A DNA stretch of 12,996 nucleotides from Flavobacteriaceae bacterium (GTDB lineage Bacteria > Bacteroidota > Bacteroidia > Flavobacteriales > Flavobacteriaceae): positions 1-12,996 of the forward strand of contig JAAZVG010000033.1 in NCBI GenBank assembly GCA_018623655.1, written 5' to 3'. Both the position numbers and the translations under genes were made by a program. Each line of letters opens with the position of its first letter. The stretch's first letter is position 1. Shown here piece after piece: positions 7,447-12,996 of the stretch. The notes beneath the pieces are model-generated. The model saw nothing but the letters and a program-made list of their open reading frames with translations, was not told the origin of the DNA and ran no database searches.

Positions 7447-7686
7447 CTAGGCGATGTTTATAACCTCCTCGATCTGAGGAGCAAATTTCTTGATAGTCAT
7501 TTCGACCCCGCTCTTAAGGGTCATCTGATTAATCGAACAACCCACGCAGTTTCCTTCTAATCTTACCTTAACCGAAGTTCCATTTTCAATAGATACCAGA
7601 GAAATATCTCCTCCATCGCTCTGAAGAAAGGGTCGGATTTCTGACAGAGCAGCCTCAACCTTCTCTTTAAGTTCTTTTGCTGTCAT
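7447..7686 (-). CDS. NifU C-terminal domain (Nfu-type) Fe-S cluster carrier
   Basis: A 79-residue stand-alone NifU C-terminal domain. It shows the typical start LKEKVEAALSEIRPFLQSDG and the cluster-binding CVGCSIN motif with C47 and C50. Two monomers are known in the family to share a [4Fe-4S] cluster at these CxxC pairs and pass it to apo-proteins. No N-terminal IscU-like or A-type domain is present, so this is the minimal form rather than full NifU or NfuA. It lies five bases after mrp and ten before the ferredoxin reductase gene. Mrp and Nfu are both cluster carriers, so the pairing suggests a common task in late Fe-S delivery (inference). Confidence 0.94.
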   Translation of the reverse strand: MTAKELKEKVEAALSEIRPFLQSDGGDISLVSIENGTSVKVRLEGNCVGCSINQMTLKSGVEMTIKKFAPQIEEVINIA

Positions 7687-7691
7687 TAGCG

Positions 7692-8825
7692 CTATGGTTT
7701 AACGGCAGAACATCCTGCCATAGTTGTTATTCTAATTGCTTCTGTCGGCGGAAGCGTTTCATTTCTTCTAACCAGCTGTGAAACTACCTCTTTGGTTAAC
7801 GTTTCGAACGCTTCAGATATTGTTGTATTGTCTTGAAGCGCTGCGGGTCGTCCGACATCTCCCGCTTCGCGAACACTTTGAACAAGAGGAATCTCACCTA
7901 AAAGTGTAACGCCCATTCGTTCTGCCAAATGCTTTGCACCGCCCTCTCCAAATATATAATATTTGTTCTCAGGCAATTCTGCAGGTGTGAAGTAAGACAT
8001 ATTCTCTATGATACCGAGTACTGGAACCTGAATGGCGTCCTGCTCAAACATTGCAATCCCCTTACGGGCATCAGCTAATGCCACCTCTTGAGGAGTACTA
8101 ACCACTACCGCTCCAGTAATTGGTAGTGATTGCATAATACTGAGGTGTATATCTCCTGTTCCAGGAGGCAGGTCAACAATTAAGAAATCAAGCTCACCCC
8201 AGTGGGCATCAAAAATCATTTGGTTAAGTGCTTTTGCAGCCATTGGGCCTCTCCATATTACCGCCTGATCTTTTTCTGTAAAAAAACCAATAGACAATAG
8301 TTTGACACCATAGTTAGAAACAGGTTTCATTTTTGATTTTCCTTCAACGTCAATTGCTAGAGGTTTTTCATTCTCTACATCGAACATTAATGGTTGTGAG
8401 GGGCCATAAATATCAGCGTCTAGCAGGCCTACTTCAAAACCCATCTTAGCCAAAGAAACGGCGAGGTTTGCAGTAACGGTTGACTTACCAACACCCCCTT
8501 TACCAGAGGCAACGGCTATGATGTTCTTTATACCTGGGATTGGTTTGCCTTTGATCAGATTGGAATTTTCTGTTTTCTCGGGAGCTTCAACCGTAAGATT
8601 TATCTTGATTTTTGCCTTTGGATGCACCTCAGCGTGAATGACCTGAAGAATAGAAACTTCAGTCTTTTTCTTTGCCTGAAGACTGGGGTTACCAATAGTA
8701 ACATCAACTACAACCTCATCACCAAAGACTTGTACGTTTTTTATCGCTCCAGACTCAACCAAATTTTGGCCTTCGCCTGGTGCGCTAATTGTACTTAAAG
8801 CGCTAAGAATTTCACTCTTTGTCAT
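7692..8825 (-). CDS. mrp: Mrp/ApbC-type P-loop ATPase, Fe-S cluster carrier
   Basis: A 377-residue cytoplasmic ATPase of the Mrp/NBP35 family, which binds and transfers Fe-S clusters. Residues about 1-80 form a MIP18/DUF59-type domain; residues about 100-350 form the MinD-like ATPase with deviant Walker A GKGGVGKST at 108-116, LLDADIYGPSQP at 134-145 and IVDLPPGTGD at 216-225. Oddity: the CxxC used by E. coli and Salmonella family members for the bridging cluster, expected after GIIENMS near residue 277, is replaced by YFTPAELPENKYYIFG. The only Cys I find in the whole protein is C372 in the tail TTMAGCSAVKP. ATG 8825 is preceded by a real Shine-Dalgarno (AAGGAG), unusual in this window, and by a candidate promoter. 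It leads the nfu, reductase and ferredoxin genes. Confidence 0.94.
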   Translation of the reverse strand: MTKSEILSALSTISAPGEGQNLVESGAIKNVQVFGDEVVVDVTIGNPSLQAKKKTEVSILQVIHAEVHPKAKIKINLTVEAPEKTENSNLIKGKPIPGIKNIIAVASGKGGVGKSTVTANLAVSLAKMGFEVGLLDADIYGPSQPLMFDVENEKPLAIDVEGKSKMKPVSNYGVKLLSIGFFTEKDQAVIWRGPMAAKALNQMIFDAHWGELDFLIVDLPPGTGDIHLSIMQSLPITGAVVVSTPQEVALADARKGIAMFEQDAIQVPVLGIIENMSYFTPAELPENKYYIFGEGGAKHLAERMGVTLLGEIPLVQSVREAGDVGRPAALQDNTTISEAFETLTKEVVSQLVRRNETLPPTEAIRITTMAGCSAVKP

Positions 8826-8828
8826 AGA

Positions 8829-8836
8829 TCTCCTTT
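8829..8836 (-). promoter_or_regulatory. Shine-Dalgarno sequence of mrp
   Basis: The minus strand reads AAAAGGAGATCT immediately before ATG 8825, giving an AAGGAG core about five bases from the start codon. Most other genes here lack such a site, so it stands out and fixes the start. Confidence 0.6.
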
Positions 8837-8843
8837 TCTATGG

Positions 8844-8851
8844 CAAAGATA
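8844..8851 (-). promoter_or_regulatory. Candidate -7 promoter element upstream of mrp
   Basis: On the minus strand this reads TATCTTTG, an exact match to TAnnTTTG. It sits in the 41-base gap between the alkyltransferase-like gene and mrp, about 18 bases before the ATG. The leader would be short and would contain the AAGGAG ribosome site. No good -33 element is visible (a TTTG lies only 9 bases upstream), so it may add to read-through from upstream. Confidence 0.42.
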
Positions 8852-8866
8852 CGCAGATAACAAAGG

Positions 8867-9193
8867 CTATAAAAGCATTTCTGCCGGATCCCAAAATAGA
8901 CGATCAAAGTCAACTACGCAGTCGTCAACAACTTCAATACCTTCGTTTTCAAGGAGTTGTTGCATAAGGTGAGTTCCCGGAAAATGATGCTTTCCGGTAA
9001 GCATTCCCATACGATTCACGACACGATGAGCAGGAACATTCTTGTCGTGAGATAGATTCATTGCATATCCGACCATTCGGGCTCCACCTCTACGTCCAAG
9101 ATAATTGGCAATAGCTCCGTATGAAGTAACTCTGCCTTCAGGAATTTGTCTGACAACACTGTAGACTCGCTCATAAAAGTCACTACTACTCAT
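8867..9193 (-). CDS. Alkyltransferase-like DNA-binding protein (ATL, MGMT fold)
   Basis: A 108-residue protein consisting only of the DNA-binding domain of O6-alkylguanine-DNA alkyltransferases. The active-site motif PCHRV of true alkyltransferases is here PAHRV (Ala55), so it cannot accept alkyl groups. Known ATL proteins bind O6-alkylguanine, flip the base out and hand the lesion to nucleotide excision repair. Supporting residues: the winged-helix segment GRVTSYGAIANYLG at 20-33; the RMVGYAM segment with Arg39, the likely finger that takes the place of the flipped base; and the conserved GxLTGKHHFPG loop near 63-73. Its first eight bases overlap the end of the LysE-type gene, suggesting translational coupling. 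A separate true Ada/Ogt enzyme may be elsewhere in the genome. Confidence 0.9.
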   Translation of the reverse strand: MSSSDFYERVYSVVRQIPEGRVTSYGAIANYLGRRGGARMVGYAMNLSHDKNVPAHRVVNRMGMLTGKHHFPGTHLMQQLLENEGIEVVDDCVVDFDRLFWDPAEMLL

Positions 9194-9806
9194 AATTTAA
9201 CCATAGACGAATGAAAGTAATTACTGCAAGTAATAGCATTAAACCTGCAATAAGTCGATTCGATCGTTTTTCAAAGCGCTGTTCATCAAAAGAAATCTTA
9301 GCAAAACCATAGACGTATCCATACAGGATTAGGAACGTTCCTGAAAAGGCCGCCATTGCAAAGATTAGGATTTCTGAATTAGCCAATCGAGCTACTTTAG
9401 AACTTCTAAAACCTACATGTAAACCGGCATAAAAAGGGATGGTAAGCACATTGAGGAGAGCCAAGCTAATCCCCTTCAAAAAAGAGTTGGGTGTAGAAGG
9501 TACAAGTTCAGTTAAATCACGATTTGACTTTTTCCAGAAATAAAAAAAGAGTGTTAGGAAGATCGTGAGAGCGGCAATTAAAATACGATTAATAGTCTCT
9601 GGATGCTCAAATAAGTATTTAGAAAATACAGCAGCACCTAGTGCCTCTAGGAAGATCACGACAGAACAAGCTAGTGAAAAATACAAGCCATATTTTTTAC
9701 CTTTTTCTACAGAAATTTTTGCGGCATTTATATTGAGTAATCCCGGCGGCAAAGTAGCTGCGGCAGCGGCTAAGAAGGTTAGAACAAAAAGATAGAAATA
9801 GTGCAA
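9186..9806 (-). CDS. LysE-type membrane exporter
   Basis: A 206-residue inner-membrane protein of the LysE/RhtB superfamily, which exports amino acids or related small molecules. Five to six hydrophobic helices are visible (about 3-25, 40-63, 73-90, 112-130, 145-168, 184-202). The N-terminal motif TLPPGLLNINAAK corresponds to the PGP-x-N region of the family, and a second Pro-containing helix lies at LLNVLTIPFYAG (117-128). The start is TTG 9806: an in-frame stop lies nine bases upstream of it, and the next Met is at residue 150, so no ATG start is possible. A purine-rich AAGGGCGG precedes it. It follows trmB by 16 bases and overlaps the alkyltransferase-like gene by eight. The substrate is unknown. 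Confidence 0.82.
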   Translation of the reverse strand: MHYFYLFVLTFLAAAAATLPPGLLNINAAKISVEKGKKYGLYFSLACSVVIFLEALGAAVFSKYLFEHPETINRILIAALTIFLTLFFYFWKKSNRDLTELVPSTPNSFLKGISLALLNVLTIPFYAGLHVGFRSSKVARLANSEILIFAMAAFSGTFLILYGYVYGFAKISFDEQRFEKRSNRLIAGLMLLLAVITFIRLWLNYE

Positions 9807-9822
9807 CCGCCCTTAATATTAG

Positions 9823-10488
9823 TTAGATTTTAAACGATAAATAGGTAATCGGTTTCCCCATCTCCAAATATTGACTCTCGTAAAAAGTTTGAACTTCGGT
9901 TACTACTGCAGGGCTACCAGACTGTCTATAAACGTCGTTATTCGAATATACAATTTCTTTATCTAGTCCTTGTAAAAGGCCTAATGTGTAGCCATGCAAG
10001 AATTCGCTGTCTGTCTTTAAGTGAACTAATCCATCACCATCTAAAATCTTTTTATAACGGTCAAGAAAATGAATATTCGTTAATCGGTGCTTGGTGCGTT
10101 TATACTTAATTTGTGGATCTGGAAACGTAATCCAGATTTCGCTCACCTCACTTTCATCAAAAACAGCATCAATAAGCTCAATGTTCATTCTCAAGAAGCG
10201 AACATTCGGAAGCTTATTTTCAAGAGCTGTTTTAGCTCCCCTCCACAATCTAGCACCTTTGATATCAATTCCGATGAAGTTCTTTTCAGGGTAACGTTCA
10301 GCGAGTGCGAGGGTGTATTCCCCCTTACCACAGCCTAATTCTAAAACGATCGGATTTGAATTCGAAAAAATAGTATTCCATCTTCCTTTAAACTCGAAAC
10401 CTTTTAAAATTTCTTGGCGAGAAGGTTGAATAACATTTTCAAAAGAATCATTATCTCTAAAGCGTTTTAGTTTATTTTTACTACCCAA
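9823..10488 (-). CDS. trmB: tRNA (guanine-N7-)-methyltransferase TrmB
   Basis: A 221-residue SAM-dependent methyltransferase that makes m7G at position 46 of the tRNA variable loop. Seen: the N-terminal SKNKLKRF block, the SAM-binding ELGCGKGEYT at 50-59, the acidic end of strand two GIDIKGAR at 73-80, the TrmB hallmark ITFPDPQIKYKRTKHRLT at about 119-136, and the C-terminal TEVQTFYESQYLEMGKPI at 197-214. Length is normal. The start is TTG at 10488: an in-frame TAA lies a few bases upstream, the conserved N terminus begins here and the next Met is near residue 101. It is preceded by a good candidate promoter and leads a tight series with the LysE-type and alkyltransferase-like genes. Confidence 0.95.
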   Translation of the reverse strand: MGSKNKLKRFRDNDSFENVIQPSRQEILKGFEFKGRWNTIFSNSNPIVLELGCGKGEYTLALAERYPEKNFIGIDIKGARLWRGAKTALENKLPNVRFLRMNIELIDAVFDESEVSEIWITFPDPQIKYKRTKHRLTNIHFLDRYKKILDGDGLVHLKTDSEFLHGYTLGLLQGLDKEIVYSNNDVYRQSGSPAVVTEVQTFYESQYLEMGKPITYLSFKI

Positions 10489-10509
10489 GGTTTATCTATT
10501 TTAAGCCTA

Positions 10510-10540
10510 CAAATCTAAACCAATATCGCCCTAAACCCAA
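10510..10540 (-). promoter_or_regulatory. Candidate promoter of trmB
   Basis: On the minus strand TAGATTTG (plus coordinates 10510-10517) matches TAnnTTTG exactly, and a TTG (10538-10540) lies 20 bases upstream, in the normal range for the -33 element of Bacteroidota promoters. Transcription would start near 10503, giving a leader of about 15 bases. The -33 element touches the start codon of the divergent glycosyltransferase gene. This is the best-spaced promoter candidate in the window. Confidence 0.5.
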
Positions 10541-11601
10541 TGAAAAAAAAGACGATAGTGGTAGCGCCTCTTAATTGGGGGCTCGGGCATTCAACCCGAT
10601 GCATTCCAATAATTAAAGCCCTATTAGAGCGAGACTATGAAGTAGTCTTGGCCTCTGATGGAGTAGCTCTCAGTCTACTCACTAAAGAATTTCCTCAGTT
10701 AGCCAGTTTCGAACTACCCTCGTACAAGATTACTTATGCTGCAAATGGTCGATTTTTCAAGCTCAAAATGATCTTAGATACTCCTAAAATTATTAGTGCT
10801 ATGCGAAAAGAAAGAAGAGCTATTGTAAAAATCGCCAAACAAGTAGGTGCCGATGGTATCATTTCTGATAATCGATTGGGCATCTATGTAAAAAACATCC
10901 CAAACGTATTTATCACCCATCAGCTTCGTGTACTTTCAGGAAGCACCACACAAATAAGCTCAGCGATGCATCAGCAAATTTTTAAAAAATACGATGCGGT
11001 GTGGGTGCCAGACTTCGAAGGAGAGAGCAACCTGACAGGGGAACTCGGACATCTAGATAAGAAGCCTCCAAACCTTAAATACATGGGTCCCTTAAGTAGA
11101 TTTGAAAAAATAGAAGTGGATAGAACCTATGATTTAATGGTACTCTTATCTGGACCAGAACCACAGAGAACCCTACTTGAAAACCGATTGACAAAGGAGT
11201 TAAGGGCCTTCGAAGGTACTGTTCTAATGGTTTGCGGGCTTATAGAAGAAAAGCAAACAAGGCAGCAGATTAAACTTGATTCAGGAAGTTTGTTGAAAGT
11301 TAATTTCATGAGATCTGAGGAACTCTCTAAAAGCGTTCAAGCCAGTGAATTTATTTTGTGTAGATCGGGTTATACGACGGTAATGGACCTGGCTAAACTA
11401 GGAAAGAAGGCCTTCTTCATCCCAACACCTGGTCAATATGAACAAGTACACATTGCCGATAGGCTTGATGAGTTAGGTATTGTTCCAAGTTGTTTGCAAG
11501 AGGATTTCAAACTCCATCAACTAAATCGTATTTCGAATTATTCAGGGCTTGAATCCTTTAGCTCAGAAGTTGACTTTGACTCACTGTTCTCTGTTTTTTG
11601 A
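10540..11601 (+). CDS. MurG-like GT-B fold glycosyltransferase, acceptor unknown
   Basis: A 353-residue protein with the two-domain pattern of GT-B glycosyltransferases related to MurG (GT28-like). The N-terminal domain has the glycine loop VAPLNWGLGHSTRC at 8-21 and the ISDNR segment near 108-112. The C-terminal domain begins near YDLMVLLSGPEPQR (197-210) and carries the nucleotide-sugar site LCRSGYTTVMDLAKLGKKAF at 273-292, followed by IPTPGQYEQVHIA at 294-306, a close parallel to the MurG donor loop. No signal peptide or transmembrane helix is seen, so it would work at the cytoplasmic face. It is not MurG itself: the sequence is too different overall and no cell-wall genes are nearby. It is divergent from trmB by 51 bases, and its last 64 bases overlap the 3' end of the histidine kinase on the other strand. 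Confidence 0.83.
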   Translation: MKKKTIVVAPLNWGLGHSTRCIPIIKALLERDYEVVLASDGVALSLLTKEFPQLASFELPSYKITYAANGRFFKLKMILDTPKIISAMRKERRAIVKIAKQVGADGIISDNRLGIYVKNIPNVFITHQLRVLSGSTTQISSAMHQQIFKKYDAVWVPDFEGESNLTGELGHLDKKPPNLKYMGPLSRFEKIEVDRTYDLMVLLSGPEPQRTLLENRLTKELRAFEGTVLMVCGLIEEKQTRQQIKLDSGSLLKVNFMRSEELSKSVQASEFILCRSGYTTVMDLAKLGKKAFFIPTPGQYEQVHIADRLDELGIVPSCLQEDFKLHQLNRISNYSGLESFSSEVDFDSLFSVF

Positions 11602-12629
11602 AGCGTGAATGAGAACTCTGATCCTACACCTGGTTCACTTTCTACATAGATCCGCTCTCCGTGAGCTTCTACAATATGCTTTACAATCGAAAGACCTAAA
11701 CCTGAACCACCTTCTTTCCGCGAACCACTTTTGTCCACTCGATAAAATCGTTCAAAAAGACGGGGAAGATGCTCCTTGGTTATCCCGTCACCATTATCTG
11801 TGACTCTAATAATTAACTTATCGTTTGTCAATTCTTCAATAGTCACCTCTGTAGTACCTCCCTCATGCCCATATTTTATGGAATTTTCAATGAGATTACT
11901 CAAGACGTGCTCAAGCTTTTCTGCATCCCCATTAATCCAAACAGGATTCTCATACACCTTGTCAAAAACTAATTTGATATTCTTCTTCGCAGCCTTCATC
12001 TCAAGCATCTCAAACACACTTTCTATCAGTTCAACAATGTTGGTGGTTTCAATACGCAACTTTTGAGAGCCAGATTCTAATCGTGTGATTGTATCTAGGT
12101 CATTAACGATATAAAGTAGGCGATTTACATTCTTATTTGCTCGTTCTAAGTACTTTTTACGCACTTTTTTGTCTTGTAAAGCTCCGTCTAACAGAGTCAA
12201 TATATATCCTTGAATTGTGAATAAGGGGGTTTTCATTTCATGAGCCACGTTTCCAAGAAAATCTTTTCGATACTCTTCTCGAATCTTAAGTGTATCAATT
12301 TCAATTTTCTTTCCACGAGCAAATTTCTCAATATCTGAAGTAAGGGATTCTAAATCAAACGTAACACTGCCTTCACTAAATTGGATACCCTCTAAAAGAG
12401 ATACCTCTGAATAAACCTCCTTAATCAACTTTAACACGTAATTCTCGATCCCCACTCGAAGAATCAGAAAACTCGAAATCAGAGAAAGCACAAAAAAAAC
12501 AAAAATCATTAGTGGCTCCGAAAGGCCAAGTATGTAAAGAAGAGAGGTAACAAATAACGTTACAATTAAAGAGAAATACAGTGCATATCTCAGCACAAAG
12601 GGATTCGCATTTTTAATTTTAGCCGCCAT
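11538..12629 (-). CDS. Sensor histidine kinase, PhoR-like
   Basis: A 363-residue membrane sensor kinase. Two adjacent hydrophobic helices lie at about 14-34 and 37-58 with almost no periplasmic loop, so it probably senses through the membrane or by a partner. The short linker to about 110 shows no recognisable PAS or HAMP domain. The HisKA domain has FLGNVAHEMKTPL with phospho-accepting His130. The ATPase domain shows the N box NLIENSIKYG at 245-254, G1 DNGDGI at 278-283, an F box LFERFYRVDK at 291-300 and G2 GGSGLGLSI at 307-315. Residues after about 345 form a Ser/Glu/Lys-rich tail (TENSESKSTSELKDSSPE) whose codons lie antisense to the glycosyltransferase end. The response regulator gene is eight bases upstream. 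The stimulus is unknown; phosphate is only suggested by similarity of type. Confidence 0.92.
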   Translation of the reverse strand: MAAKIKNANPFVLRYALYFSLIVTLFVTSLLYILGLSEPLMIFVFFVLSLISSFLILRVGIENYVLKLIKEVYSEVSLLEGIQFSEGSVTFDLESLTSDIEKFARGKKIEIDTLKIREEYRKDFLGNVAHEMKTPLFTIQGYILTLLDGALQDKKVRKKYLERANKNVNRLLYIVNDLDTITRLESGSQKLRIETTNIVELIESVFEMLEMKAAKKNIKLVFDKVYENPVWINGDAEKLEHVLSNLIENSIKYGHEGGTTEVTIEELTNDKLIIRVTDNGDGITKEHLPRLFERFYRVDKSGSRKEGGSGLGLSIVKHIVEAHGERIYVESEPGVGSEFSFTLQKTENSESKSTSELKDSSPE

Positions 12630-12637
12630 CTAGGGCG

Positions 12638-12996
12638 TTAAATTACGAATTTATAACCTACGCCTTTAACGGTCTTAAAATGGTCATCTCCTATCTTCTC
12701 TCGAAGTTTTCTTATGTGAACATCGATTGTTCTACCTCCAACGACCACCTCGCTACCCCATACTTTCTCAAGGATAGATTCACGTTTAAATACCTTTCCT
12801 GGTTTTGAAGTTAGAAGCGAAAGCAATTCAAATTCTTTACGAGGTAAAATGAGTTCTTTACCACAGTTGATGACTTTATATTCCTCGCGATTAATAGTTA
12901 AATCGCCAACAGTGTATAAATCTCCAGCTTCAGAATACTCATCTTTACGACGACGTAATAAGGCTTTAACCTTTGACATTAAAACTTTGGGCTTAA
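12638..12996 (-). CDS. OmpR/PhoB-family response regulator, 5' end outside window
   Basis: The C-terminal 118 residues of a two-component response regulator. The ATG at 12979 is internal: the frame stays open to the edge and upstream codons read K-P-K-V-L before MSKVKALLRRRK, the usual join between receiver and effector domains (the KP pair belongs to the conserved receiver Lys-Pro). The visible part is the winged-helix DNA-binding domain: LTINREEYKV, LPRKEFELLSLLTSKPGKVFKR, the recognition helix region RTIDVHIRKLREKIG and the wing FKTVKGVGYKF. The receiver domain with the phospho-Asp lies beyond the right edge. The kinase gene starts eight bases downstream, so the two are very likely cotranscribed and form a pair. 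Confidence 0.93.
   Translation of the reverse strand, partial: KPKVLMSKVKALLRRRKDEYSEAGDLYTVGDLTINREEYKVINCGKELILPRKEFELLSLLTSKPGKVFKRESILEKVWGSEVVVGGRTIDVHIRKLREKIGDDHFKTVKGVGYKFVI

Noticed and set aside
10087..10338. Plus-strand open frames opposite trmB
   Set aside because: Two overlapping shadow frames with no recognisable protein features; trmB is clearly the coding strand.
12638..12979. Small stand-alone winged-helix protein starting at ATG 12979
   Set aside because: The frame remains open to the window edge and encodes the KPKVL join expected between receiver and DNA-binding domains, so it is a truncated response regulator.
1..12996. Defence system, CRISPR array, insertion sequence or prophage signs
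   Set aside because: No regularly spaced repeats, transposase, integrase or terminal inverted repeats seen; nearly all sequence is covered by conserved chromosomal genes.

Overview
The window looks like a chromosomal segment of a Bacteroidota bacterium, probably a member of the Flavobacteriales. The reasons are modest GC content by eye, very few Shine-Dalgarno sequences, several upstream sites matching the Bacteroidota -7 element TAnnTTTG, and protein types common in that group (SGLT-type sodium/sugar symporter, PhoR/PhoB-like pair, Mrp with a Cys-poor C-terminal half, TrmB with an MGSKNKLKRF-type start). It reads as a compact housekeeping region. I see no mobile element, CRISPR array, rRNA or tRNA gene, and no non-coding stretch longer than about 75 bases.

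Left part (1-4302): a sodium/sugar symporter runs off the left edge on the minus strand. It is divergent from a small secreted protein of unknown function, whose upstream region and signal-peptide codons carry two perfect palindromes. That gene meets, stop codon to stop codon, a minus-strand lipoprotein of the penicillin-acylase (Ntn-hydrolase) family.

Middle (4303-9193): an ABC half-transporter/exporter on the plus strand converges on a minus-strand run that is transcribed in the order alkyltransferase-like protein, Mrp, NifU-C (Nfu), ferredoxin-NADP reductase (thioredoxin-reductase type), 2Fe-2S ferredoxin. The last four are packed with gaps of 2-10 bases behind a candidate promoter at about 8844-8851. 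Together they look like an Fe-S cluster carrier/assembly module (Mrp and Nfu) coupled to an NADPH-ferredoxin electron supply.

Right part (9186-12996): trmB, a LysE-type exporter and the alkyltransferase-like gene form a second tight series, with a good candidate promoter before trmB. The first two genes of this series appear to start with TTG. Divergent from trmB is a MurG-like GT-B glycosyltransferase, whose 3' end overlaps by 64 bases the 3' end of a sensor histidine kinase on the other strand. The kinase follows an OmpR/PhoB-type response regulator that is cut by the right edge of the window.

I did not find a clearly new biological system. The items most worth a second look are the paired palindromes at the start of the secreted-protein gene, the Mrp-Nfu-FNR-ferredoxin cassette with its Mrp lacking the CxxC motif, and the antisense tail overlap.
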